From: Geomesophilobacter sediminis
GTDB taxonomy: Bacteria; Desulfobacterota; Desulfuromonadia; Geobacterales; Geobacteraceae
Assembly (NCBI RefSeq): GCF_016458275.1
Contig: NZ_JAEMHM010000021.1
Span: 1 to 64,000 of the forward strand
Direction: 5' to 3'
DNA: 64,000 nt
The first letter of the stretch is position 1; the number at the start of each line of letters is the position of its first letter. Below the pieces are notes generated by a model, which was not told the origin of the DNA, ran no database searches, and saw only the letters and a list, made by a program, of their open reading frames with translations. Both the position numbers and the translations under genes were made by a program. This document shows positions 41,877-49,962 of the stretch, in pieces.

Positions 41877-42947
41877 TCAGGAAAGCCCCTTTGCCGGGTA
41901 ATCGGTGGGATTTTCCCGCTCCCGCTGCTTGTGTTCGAATTTGTTCTGGTACATCAGCCGATCGCTTTCTCTCAAGGCGGGGGAGAGTTCGGTCTTGCAG
42001 TGGGCCGTCGCGGCGCCGAAGGAGAGGCTGACGCAGTACGGGAGATCCCTCTGGTTCGCCTCGGATACTCTCTCCGCGAGCCGTTTCAGGACCTCATGGG
42101 CGACGGCGCTGTCGGCGTTGGGGAGCAGAATCACGAACTCGTCCCCCCCGATCCGGGCCACCACGTCTTCGGCGCGGAAAGAGTCGGTGAGGATCTCCGC
42201 GGCGATTCGGATCAGCTGGTCTCCCGCATCATGCCCCAGGGTATCGTTGACGGTTTTCAGCCCGTCGACGTCGGCGCTGATGATGCTCACCGGAAATTCC
42301 CTTCCCATTCCCAGGCGGAGCAGTTCCTCGTCGAAGAACATCCTGTTGTAGAGCCCGGTCAGGGGATCGTGGGTGCTCAGGCGGCGCAGCTCGTCCCGGA
42401 CCTTGATCAGCTCGCGGTTGTTGTGGAGGGCGGTTTCGTAGGAGCTGAAGAGAAAGGTCAGCAGGCGCATCGGATCCGCGGTGATGCGGTGCTTCTCGTC
42501 GGCGAGAAAAACGTTGAGGTCGACCTCCGGGATCTCCCCCGGATGGATGCTCTGATTGGCGAACAGGTTGTGGATCCGGGCGATCAGATGGTCTTCATGG
42601 TAGGGCTTGGTGAGGAAACAGTCGGCGCCGCACTTGAGCCCCCGGATCAGGTCGAGCGGCTCGGAAAGGGAGGTCAAAAGCATCACCGGGACCTTGTGCG
42701 AGCGGGGATCGGCCTTGATCCTGGCGCAGAGTTCGTATCCGTCCATCTCCGGCATCAGGACGTCGCTGATCACCAGGGCGGGCGGCCGCTCGGTCACCAG
42801 TTCGATTGCCTGGTACCCTGAACTCGCGACCTGTACCTGGAACCGGTTGCGCTCCAGCAGGCTGTGGAGGAAAAACGCCTGGGTGGGGCTGTCCTCGACT
42901 ATCACCACTTCGAGGCCCGCCTGCAGTTGTTCCAGTTCGCTACTCAA
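41877..42947 (-). CDS. Response-regulator diguanylate cyclase (REC-GGDEF)
   Basis: A 356-residue cytoplasmic protein. The receiver domain (LEVVIVEDSPTQAFFLHSLL, ALVISDVLMPEMDGYELCAR with phosphorylated Asp, PVMLLTSLSE, DCFLTKP) is followed by a GGDEF domain: STHDPLTGLYNRMFF, ISADVDGLKTVNDTLGHDAG, VVARIGGDEFVILL. The Asp of GHDAGD is canonical, so it should make c-di-GMP, not cAMP-GMP. The start is TTG 42947, because ggaggagg lies seven bases upstream; TTG 42980 is an alternative. Confidence 0.85.
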   Translation of the reverse strand: MSSELEQLQAGLEVVIVEDSPTQAFFLHSLLERNRFQVQVASSGYQAIELVTERPPALVISDVLMPEMDGYELCARIKADPRSHKVPVMLLTSLSEPLDLIRGLKCGADCFLTKPYHEDHLIARIHNLFANQSIHPGEIPEVDLNVFLADEKHRITADPMRLLTFLFSSYETALHNNRELIKVRDELRRLSTHDPLTGLYNRMFFDEELLRLGMGREFPVSIISADVDGLKTVNDTLGHDAGDQLIRIAAEILTDSFRAEDVVARIGGDEFVILLPNADSAVAHEVLKRLAERVSEANQRDLPYCVSLSFGAATAHCKTELSPALRESDRLMYQNKFEHKQRERENPTDYPAKGLS

Positions 42948-43240
42948 GGGGAATCCTCCTCCAGGTGCAGGACCAACCAACGTAGAACAGGGGAGCGTTC
43001 TCCGAAAGGGTCGGAGAACTTCTCCAGCATAGCAGCCATTTTAATGAATGATACAGGAAACGAAATTTTACGACAAGGGAAAGGCGGGAGTTGAACCGGA
43101 GAGGATCGGTATCCGTCCCGGCTGACCGGTAAATCAAAACGGGGCGGCGCCGGTAATCCCTTTCGGGGAAAGCAGTCCCGGGAGGAATCGCAGGGCGTGA
43201 GAGGGACCGGCGCCTGCCGCCGGTCCCCCTTTCCGGTGGG
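42948..43240. other. Gap between the two minus-strand signalling genes
   Basis: About 290 bases with the ribosome site of the REC-GGDEF gene. No gene is supported. A gggactg/cagtccc-like hairpin region near 43175-43225 may end the methyl-accepting gene. Confidence 0.35.
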
Positions 43241-44422
43241 TCAGGCCAGCTTGAACTGGTGCACCAGCTTTTGCAGGTGATCCGATTCCCGCGACAGTTC
43301 GGAAGAGGCCGCGGCGGTATCGGTTGCCATCCGGGAGGTTTCGTGCACCACGGCGGTGACCTGGTGGATGTTCGAGGTGATTTCGTCGGTAGTGGCGGTC
43401 TGCTCTTCGGCTGCCGTGGCAATCTGGCTGATCTGGAGGGAAACGTCGCTGATCTTGCCCAGAATCGTATCCAGCGCCGCCCTCGACTCGACCGACGACG
43501 CTTTTCCCTTCTCTGCCTCGGTGACGCTGTCCGCCATGATCCCGACCGCCGCCCTGGTTTCGTTCTGGATTGACTGGATCATCTCGCTGATCTCGCGGGT
43601 GGCGCGGGTGGTCCGTTCCGCCAGGGCGCGCACCTCGTCGGCAACGACGGCAAAACCGCGCCCCTGTTCGCCGGCGCGGGCCGCCTCGATGGCCGCATTG
43701 AGCGCCAGCAGGTTGGTCTGGTCGGCGATATCCTCGATGGTGCCGACGATCTCGCCGATCTGGTCCGAACGGCTGCCGAGGTTTTCCACGGTCTTGGCGG
43801 CGCCCACCACCAGCTCGTTGATGCGATCCATGCCGTTGATGGTTTCCTGGACCACGGTGGCGCCGGAAGTGGCGGCGGCGCAGGCCTCGTTGGACATATC
43901 GGCGGCCATCTGGCAATTCCGGGCGATATCCCCGGAGGTGGCGGCCATCTCTTCACTTGCCGTGGCAACGGTAGTCGTCTGCGAGACGACGTCCTCGGTC
44001 CCGGAAACGATCCGTTCCGCATTGCCGTGCAGCTGCCCGGAGGAAGCCGCGAGCTGTTCCGAGGTCCGGGCGATCTGGTCGATGATCTGCCGTATGCTTG
44101 CCTGCAGCACGCCGATGCCGCGGCTGATGTTGCTGAGCTCGGTATCGTTTTTAGGCTTGATGTCCTTGGAGAGATCCCCTTTGGTCATCCGCTCCAGGTA
44201 CCCCGAAATCTTGCTGAGCCCGTCGTTCACCGACCAGATCAGCATCAGGCTGAACAGGATCCCCAGTGACACGCAGAGCACGGTGGCGGTCACCGCCACC
44301 GCCAGCGAGAAGCAACGAACCAGGACCGCCGTGCCGACGATGCTGAAACTGTAACAAATACACAGTAGTAGGATGCGGGTGCGGACCTTCAGACTCCGGT
44401 AATACCCCATTAGGAAATCCAT
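43241..44422 (-). CDS. Methyl-accepting chemotaxis-type protein without sensor domain
   Basis: A 393-residue inner-membrane protein. Two close membrane helices ([40 protein letters not shown]) are separated by almost nothing, so there is no periplasmic sensor. A HAMP region ([17 protein letters not shown]) and a full signalling domain follow ([40 protein letters not shown]). ATG 44422 has ggagg five bases upstream. It may sense through HAMP, cytoplasmic redox or an external partner. No che genes are adjacent. Confidence 0.85.
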   Translation of the reverse strand: MDFLMGYYRSLKVRTRILLLCICYSFSIVGTAVLVRCFSLAVAVTATVLCVSLGILFSLMLIWSVNDGLSKISGYLERMTKGDLSKDIKPKNDTELSNISRGIGVLQASIRQIIDQIARTSEQLAASSGQLHGNAERIVSGTEDVVSQTTTVATASEEMAATSGDIARNCQMAADMSNEACAAATSGATVVQETINGMDRINELVVGAAKTVENLGSRSDQIGEIVGTIEDIADQTNLLALNAAIEAARAGEQGRGFAVVADEVRALAERTTRATREISEMIQSIQNETRAAVGIMADSVTEAEKGKASSVESRAALDTILGKISDVSLQISQIATAAEEQTATTDEITSNIHQVTAVVHETSRMATDTAAASSELSRESDHLQKLVHQFKLA

Positions 44423-44963
44423 GTAATCCTCCGATGACAAAAAAAACAGCAGTTCAACCAGTTGGCCTACTACAACTATCGGCTTTCCCCGGAAAAACTG
44501 GAGATGAATTTAGGAAGAGCACGGGGCGGGCCCAAAACAAACGGCGAAGGTCGCGCCAGTTTGCTCCTTCATCGCAGTACCAGCCTTTTCCCGGATGGAA
44601 GTAGCCGCCGGGAAAACAGCCGAAGAGTTGCCGCCAGGGGGGACTCCTGCTGAGCTGAAGGGAACCCGCATTGAGAAAAAGCCGCCGCGGCAGAGGGCGC
44701 ATCCTCTTTAACCGGCTTACCGAACCGGGAAAAATAAAATATCCATATCTATTAACCCGGGAAAAGAGTACAGTTAAAAATCGAACTTCTAACACCGTTT
44801 CACTGCATCATCTCCAGCCACCTCAGATCTCCCGTCATTACCAGCTGCCTGAGCCAATTATCCGCATCCGCACCTTCACTTTTGGGCGTCGCTCTGCTTG
44901 AGCACATCGGCAGAAAGCATTGGGACGTCTCCGCTGTCAACGAAGTCGTAAAAAGAGGAATCC
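44423..44963. other. Gene-free intergenic region
   Basis: Divergent from the methyl-accepting gene. A 113-codon minus-strand ORF here is Arg/Pro/Trp-rich without protein-like pattern. The last bases (gtaaaaagagga) carry the ribosome site of the DUF3553 gene. Nothing else is recognised. Confidence 0.4.
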
Positions 44964-45227
44964 ATGAATATCAAACGAGGAACCGTGGTGAGCCATGCAG
45001 CAGCCGTTGAATGGGGTATCGGAAAGGTGGTTGAGGTGACGTATACCAGTGCGACCATCGAGTTTTCCGACGGATTGGTCCGGAAGATCGCCGCGGCGCA
45101 TTATCCGAGCCTGGTGCCGGCCGACCCCGCTTTTTTCGTGCCCATTCCTGCGGCCATCCCCGCCGTCAAGGCCCGGGCCACTTCGAGTAAGGCAAAGGTG
45201 GCCAAGGTGAAAAAAACGGCGCTGTGA
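44964..45227 (+). CDS. DUF3553-like small protein
   Basis: An 87-residue protein with a Tudor-like DUF3553 beta-barrel: IKRGTVVSHAAAVEWGIGKV then VEVTYTSATIEFSDGLVRKI. The family is known from the UvrD C-terminus and short proteins; it may bind RNA polymerase or nucleic acid. A basic C-terminal tail (KARATSSKAKVAKVKKTAL) follows. Ribosome site agagga. It is the gene before the RelA/SpoT-type protein and may be co-transcribed with it. Confidence 0.65.
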   Translation: MNIKRGTVVSHAAAVEWGIGKVVEVTYTSATIEFSDGLVRKIAAAHYPSLVPADPAFFVPIPAAIPAVKARATSSKAKVAKVKKTAL

Positions 45228-45367
45228 GTCCGGCCGTTTCCTCAGCGAAGGAGAAGGGTGGGGCTTCCGACCGCAGTCGGGTCGAGCTGTTCGCACCGGG
45301 AGGGGACGGGAACGGGCCCCACTTGGTGTCGGACGGCACGGCACACCGATCAAGTAAGGACCTGACC

Positions 45368-46477
45368 ATGCACTCTCTCGACTTCGAGATGGAAAAAACC
45401 GCTTTCCGGAAATTCTACGAAAGCGACTACAAGAAATTCACCGCGGCCAAGAACCTCTACATCCGCATGATCAACGGTCTGCTCAAGCCGTTGGATGTGG
45501 CCGAAGTGACGAAAATCGAGGGGCGGGTCAAGGACAAAGAGGAGTGCATCCGGAAGTTTCACCGCAAATACCTGATGCAGCTCGAAGCGGACGAACAACC
45601 GTACCAGATCAAGGATTTCATTAGCGACCTGATCGCCGTCCGCGTCGTCTGCCTCTACAACGACCAGATTTCGGCGGTGTCCGAGGTGCTGCACCGGCAC
45701 TTCAAGATCCTCGACGTCACCGACAAGATTTCGGCGGTGGAGAATACCGAGGATTCCTTCGGCTACCGGGGACTGCACCTGGACCTGGCCCTGAGCGACG
45801 AGATGGCCGCTCTGCCGAAGTACCGGGCATACCGGGATTTGTCCTTCGAAGTCCAGATCCGGTCCCTGGTCCAGGATGCCTGGAGTGTCCTGGACCACAA
45901 GATCAAATACAAGAAGTCGATCCCGGTAAACCTCAAGCGCAGGATCACCGTTTTGTCGGCGCTTTTCGAACTGGCGGACCGGGAATTCCAGGAAATCCGC
46001 AACGCCACCCGGGACCTTTTGCTGGAAGCGACCGTGGCGCCGGTGAGCGACGGGCCTGACGCCGGCGGTGACACGGTGGGGGAGGCGGCGACGACGGCCA
46101 GCGTAAAAACCGTCAACGCCTTCAGCTTTTTGCGCGTGGTTGGGCACTTTTTCCGGGATTTTGCGTTCGAAGCGGACAAGGTGGATACCTTTGTCCAGGA
46201 CATACTGGAGCTGCACAGCGGATTTGAAAAATCGGATCTGCACCGGTGCCTGAACGAGAATTTGAAGCTGGTGAAGGATTACCGCGTCCTGTTCCTGGCG
46301 GAGAATCCGGAAAAAACCTTCGGCCCCTACACCACGATCAGGCACTGCCTGTACCTCAGCGATCCGGAAACCTTCCGCTCCATCCTCAACCGGGGACCCA
46401 GGGAACGTTTTTCCGCCTGGCTGAAGGTCCCGGGCAAACCTCAGCCTGAGGCAGACACGGCGGCAAAGGCCGGCTGA
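45368..46477 (+). CDS. RelA/SpoT-domain small alarmone synthetase-like protein
   Basis: A 369-residue protein. Residues ~45-215 match the (p)ppGpp synthetase domain: GRVKDKEECIRKFHRKYLMQ, DLIAVRVVCLYNDQISAVSE, EDSFGYRGLHLDLALSD (synthetase GYRxxH), FEVQIRSLVQDAWSVLDHKI (EVQIRT-type with catalytic Glu). There is no HD hydrolase domain. The C-terminal ~150 residues are helical and unusual for a small synthetase. ATG 45368 has taagga eight bases upstream; an in-frame GTG at 45224 overlaps the DUF3553 stop but adds an unlike tail. Activity is probable, not certain. Confidence 0.75.
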   Translation: MHSLDFEMEKTAFRKFYESDYKKFTAAKNLYIRMINGLLKPLDVAEVTKIEGRVKDKEECIRKFHRKYLMQLEADEQPYQIKDFISDLIAVRVVCLYNDQISAVSEVLHRHFKILDVTDKISAVENTEDSFGYRGLHLDLALSDEMAALPKYRAYRDLSFEVQIRSLVQDAWSVLDHKIKYKKSIPVNLKRRITVLSALFELADREFQEIRNATRDLLLEATVAPVSDGPDAGGDTVGEAATTASVKTVNAFSFLRVVGHFFRDFAFEADKVDTFVQDILELHSGFEKSDLHRCLNENLKLVKDYRVLFLAENPEKTFGPYTTIRHCLYLSDPETFRSILNRGPRERFSAWLKVPGKPQPEADTAAKAG

Positions 46478-46614
46478 TCCTGATTTTCTCCCCACGTACC
46501 TCCCCACATCCCTGCTACACCCCGCCATCCCCTGCTGCACCTGCTTCCCTTGCTGGGCCTCTCTTAGATGATATATTCCTACGGCATCTTTGAATCGTAC
46601 AGGAGGGAGTCCCC

Positions 46615-46815
46615 ATGAGTGAGCTATCCAGCGGATTGTCCAGAGAAGCAACGATGATTATCGCCTCCAATCTAACCGTAGCCGTAGCCATCAGAGATGC
46701 CGCGATAATGGTACAGGGCGGGTCTCAACCGTATGATTCGAAGAGTCTGGTTACCCAGGCGTTCGCCGATATTCTGAGCAGCCTGGAGAAGCAGTCGCTC
46801 GGAATGGACGATTGA
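46615..46815 (+). CDS. Small helical hypothetical protein, 66 aa
   Basis: Good ribosome site aggaggga before ATG 46615. Sequence MSELSSGLSREATMIIASNL then VTQAFADILSSLEKQSLGMD. It resembles the next gene in having an Ala/Ile-rich helix and lies 51 bp before it. No family recognised. Could form a coupled pair. Confidence 0.5.
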   Translation: MSELSSGLSREATMIIASNLTVAVAIRDAAIMVQGGSQPYDSKSLVTQAFADILSSLEKQSLGMDD

Positions 46816-46866
46816 GAGCGAGAACGCGGGGATGGACGGAATGACTTCCCTACGAGGAGAAAAAGG

Positions 46867-47085
46867 ATGTCCGATCTCAAAATAAACGATTTTTTGCAGC
46901 AGGTCTGCGCAAACCCCACCAGTGAAACCTCGCAAATCGCCATCGCGCTGGTAATGCTCGTTCAAGCGCTGAAAGATCAGCCGTATTTTGACAAAGCCCG
47001 CTTCCGGGCCTCCATCGAGGAGGCGCTTACCCACGTGGACAGCAAGCAGCCGATCCTGGAGGAAATCCTGAGCGCCCTGGCGTGA
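46867..47085 (+). CDS. Small helical hypothetical protein, 72 aa
   Basis: Ribosome site gaggagaaaaagg before ATG 46867. MSDLKINDFLQQVCANPTSE then IAIALVMLVQALKDQPYFDK and a C-terminal helix (ILEEILSALA). Followed by a terminator at 47100. It looks like an ordinary backbone small gene; function unknown. Confidence 0.5.
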   Translation: MSDLKINDFLQQVCANPTSETSQIAIALVMLVQALKDQPYFDKARFRASIEEALTHVDSKQPILEEILSALA

Positions 47086-47099
47086 GGGCACGAAAATGA

Positions 47100-47130
47100 A
47101 AGGCACCCGAACTCTATCGGGTGCCTTTTT
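47100..47130 (+). terminator. Terminator after the small gene pair
   Basis: aaaggcacccga - actcta - tcgggtgccttttt: 10-bp stem and T tract. Confidence 0.8.
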
Positions 47131-47410
47131 CTTTTCATTTCTGCCCGTCTTATCACAGTTTGGTGGTTCGGTAACTGTCTGGATCGTAGACCTGGGCCTG
47201 CCCCCGCTAAAACTCCGCATCGGAGGAAAAGCTGTTTAACAGGGATGAACGGGATAAAGGGGATAAAACGAAAGCGATAAATCATTTTGCTTGAAGTGAA
47301 TCTCATTCATCCCCTGCATCCCTGTAAAAAGAAGTCACAATGGTGTCTTTGCGAAGCTGGAGCTTCCTGAAAGGCCGACATCGGCGTTGATCGGCGGACG
47401 AACGGGATTT
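47131..47410. repeat. Repeat-bearing gap
   Basis: Holds 'tttaacagggatgaacgggataaaggggataaaacg' and its inverse 'ctcattcatcccctgcatccctgtaaaaag'. No gene. Confidence 0.55.
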
Positions 47411-48295
47411 TCAGGGGCGATTCGCTTTGATCCGGAAGGTGGCGCAGAGGATGCCGGTGAAGATGAGGATGATGCCGGTTAGGTGGAAGGGGCGCAGGCG
47501 CTCGCCGAGAAAAATGACGGCAAGGATGGTGCTGAAAGCGGGCATCAGGTGGATGAATTGCCCCCCGGTCTGGGCGCCCACTCGACGCAGCCCGGCGGTC
47601 CAGGCCATGAAGGCAACGACTGAGGCGAGTATGCCGACGTAGACGATGCTCATTACGGTGGGGGCATTGACGGTCATGAAGGTGCCTTGGGCGAGTTCCA
47701 AGGCATAAAACGGGACCAGGAAAATGAGCCCCGCCACCGCGGTGGCAAAGAGAAAGACGAACGGGTTCACCTCCCGGGGATGGCGCCTGAGGGCAAGCGA
47801 ATAAAGCGCCCAGACGACGGCGGCCAGGAGCACCAGAAGGTCGCCGCGGTTGAAGCTGAGCCCCCGGATCCGCCCCAGGTCTCCCTGCAGAATGATGGTG
47901 GCTACGCCGGCCAAGGAGAGCGCGATCCCCAGGTGCTGGCGTAAAGAAACGCTTTCCCGGTACAGGATGCGGCCGAACATGATGATGAAGATGGGGATCG
48001 CGGAGTTGACCAGCGCGGCGTTGATGGCGGTGGTCCAGTGGACCGCGGTGTAGATGAGGTAGTTGAAGAGGGTGACGCCGAACAGGCCGCAGATGCAGAC
48101 CAGGCCCAGGTTCGCGCGCAGGACCGGCCAGTCCCGGCGCAGCCGGGGGAGGGCGATCGGGGCGAGCACGACGATCGCCAGCACCCAGCGCCAGAAGACG
48201 AAGCCCGCGGGGGGGATGACGTGGTTCATCGCGCGGCTGATCACGAAGTTGCCGGACCAGATCAGCGCGCTCAAGGTAAGCAGGAGATACGGCAT
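47411..48295 (-). CDS. EamA/DMT-family permease
   Basis: A 294-residue inner-membrane protein with ten hydrophobic helices and two EamA repeats: MPYLLLTLSALIWSGNFVIS begins repeat one and NRGDLLVLLAAVVWALYSLA begins repeat two. The closing GERLRPFHLTGIILIFTGIL is typical. Such proteins export amino acids or metabolites; the substrate cannot be read here. The ATG 48295 lacks a strong ribosome site; the frame extends upstream without a family match. Confidence 0.85.
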   Translation of the reverse strand: MPYLLLTLSALIWSGNFVISRAMNHVIPPAGFVFWRWVLAIVVLAPIALPRLRRDWPVLRANLGLVCICGLFGVTLFNYLIYTAVHWTTAINAALVNSAIPIFIIMFGRILYRESVSLRQHLGIALSLAGVATIILQGDLGRIRGLSFNRGDLLVLLAAVVWALYSLALRRHPREVNPFVFLFATAVAGLIFLVPFYALELAQGTFMTVNAPTVMSIVYVGILASVVAFMAWTAGLRRVGAQTGGQFIHLMPAFSTILAVIFLGERLRPFHLTGIILIFTGILCATFRIKANRP

Positions 48296-48482
48296 CAGCT
48301 GAGTTTCACGAAACGGCGCGGGAGTGTCAAGGGAAAGCTCGCCGTCGTTCTGCTTATGTGTGTTGGCTAATTTGAGGTGGACGCCGGCGCCCGGTGCGGC
48401 GTATCCTGAGAAAGGATAGTTAAAACGACAGCTTTGGCCTTCGAGGGGGGTAGCCCCCGGGCTGGTGCGGAGAGCGCGAGTT

Positions 48483-48722
48483 ATGAAAAGGTTGCTTTGC
48501 AGCGTGGCGTTTGGCTTGGTGGCGTTGGGTATTTCGGGGATCGCCCAGGCAGTTCCCGCGACCGGGAACATGGACAAGGCGATTTCAACGGTGACCGACG
48601 AGAACAAAGAGCCGAAGGCGGATACCAAGACCAAGAAAGAGAAAAAGGCGGGCAAAAAACAACGTAAGGGCGCCAAGCACGGGCAGGCGACGTCGGCGAA
48701 GAAAGGGAAAACAGTTCAGTGA
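48483..48722 (+). CDS. Exported basic small protein, 79 aa
   Basis: Signal peptide MKRLLCSVAFGLVALGISGI with AQA cleavage, then a Lys-rich mature part (KTKKEKKAGKKQRKGAKHGQ). Such PDK-like secreted basic proteins are common in Geobacter, but function is unknown. The ATG 48483 was chosen as the family-like signal start; an ORF start at 48465 is also in frame. Divergent from the EamA gene. Confidence 0.5.
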   Translation: MKRLLCSVAFGLVALGISGIAQAVPATGNMDKAISTVTDENKEPKADTKTKKEKKAGKKQRKGAKHGQATSAKKGKTVQ

Positions 48723-48893
48723 GCAGGTGCCGGCTTAAACGCTGGGGTTCCAGACCTTGGTCTTGCGGAAGCCCGTCTTCACCCTGTCGGTCTCGCACGC
48801 AACCTTGAAGTGGAGGGGGCGCAGCGGGCTCCTGCTTTCCCGATCCCAGACCCCCGACCTCTGACCCCAGATGCTTAACTCTGAACTCTTACT

Positions 48894-49223
48894 TTACGCC
48901 GGGGCGGACAGGCCTTGGCCGCTGCTGCTGTAGAAGGGCGGCAGAGCGGCAGGCTGGGGCGTGATACCCAGCCAGTTGTCGACGGTGGTGACGTCGATTC
49001 CCAGCTCGGCGGCGATCTGGTCCGGCGTCATCCCCTGCATTTCCAGCGATTTTGCCAACGCCAGCCCGGATAGTTGCACCACGTCCCGACTCGGCTGGGC
49101 CGGCGTGGTTGCGGCCGGCTGCGTGGTGGTGCCGGCGGTCTCGCTCGAGACGGCGGAAACCTGCAGCGAAGTATCGATCCGTCTTACCCGATCTTCGGGT
49201 AAAAGAGGCGTGATTGTTGTCAT
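48894..49223 (-). CDS. Hypothetical protein, 109 aa, with HTH-like segment
   Basis: Starts at ATG 49223 after gggggtgag. The N-terminal half is Thr/Ala/Pro-rich (TAGTTTQPAATTPAQPSRDV). The C-terminal part (ALAKSLEMQGMTPDQIAAEL then GIDVTTVDNWLGI) resembles a sigma-70-region-4 or HTH helix pair. It may bind DNA or a flagellar/structural partner. Not recognised. Confidence 0.5.
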   Translation of the reverse strand: MTTITPLLPEDRVRRIDTSLQVSAVSSETAGTTTQPAATTPAQPSRDVVQLSGLALAKSLEMQGMTPDQIAAELGIDVTTVDNWLGITPQPAALPPFYSSSGQGLSAPA

Positions 49224-49440
49224 AAGACTCACCCCCTTCGGTAATGAAAACCCTCCCTGGTCAGACAATCTCCATCTGTTATCACTATACTACTCTCTCC
49301 CACAAAAAACCCACTTTGAACCCCTGGGCAAATGGCATCGATGCCTGGTAGCGCTTACTTTGCCAATGACTTCAGAGGCTCTGCCAGTAGCGGTGGGATG
49401 CAATGACTGTGCAGTCCGAAGTTGAATGGGCAACTCCACC
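49224..49440. other. Gap without a gene
   Basis: The 217 bases upstream of the minus-strand gene at 48894; no gene is supported. The convergent overlap with 49441 leaves room only for a promoter. Confidence 0.3.
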
Positions 49441-49845
49441 TCACCGGCTCATTTCGATCAAGGCCTCATCGTGCTGGTTGCCAAGCTTCGGGGTGCGGTA
49501 ATCCAGGCTCGCTTTTCCGGTGATCTTCTGCTTGCTTTCGATCCGGGCGTCGATCGCGATGGCCAGCCCGTCCTTGTTGGGCGAGGAAATCTTGAGCTCG
49601 CCGTCGTGCAGCGTCCCGACCAGGGGCACCCCCTCTTCCTTGCCGAAGAGAAGTACCCCCTGCACGGTGCTTCCCGCCTGGGCCAGCTTCATCTTGAGGC
49701 CGGACATCGACCTTCCCGTCTCCGGCAGGGTGATCTTCGCCACCCACACGCCGCTGACGGCGTCCTTCTGGCTGCATACCGACAGCAGGAGCAGCAAAAT
49801 CCCCATCAGGAGAAAAATGGAAAAGCGCGGAATGTTCTGGTACAT
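49441..49845 (-). CDS. Predicted lipoprotein, 134 aa
   Basis: MYQNIPRFSIFLLMGILLLL then LSVCSQKD, a lipobox (LSVC, Cys24) after a hydrophobic helix. The mature part GVWVAKITLPETGRSMSGLK, VQGVLLFGKEEGVPLVGTLH looks like a small beta-barrel repeat protein. ATG 49845 has ggaggtgg upstream; ATG 49887 with gaggtg is an alternative start. It lies 118 bp after the multicopper oxidase gene on the same strand. Confidence 0.6.
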   Translation of the reverse strand: MYQNIPRFSIFLLMGILLLLLSVCSQKDAVSGVWVAKITLPETGRSMSGLKMKLAQAGSTVQGVLLFGKEEGVPLVGTLHDGELKISSPNKDGLAIAIDARIESKQKITGKASLDYRTPKLGNQHDEALIEMSR

Positions 49846-49962
49846 CGTCGGCCACCTCCGCTTGCTTAAAATTTCGCTCAGGATCATCTTTCACCTCGCG
49901 TTGTCTCTTTGCTGGATCCGGCGGCGCCGCCGGGGAGCTCCCGGCGGCGCTACCTTTCCCTC

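Noticed and set aside
44454-44795. 113-codon minus-strand ORF
   Set aside because: Arg/Pro/Phe-rich without conserved pattern or ribosome site.
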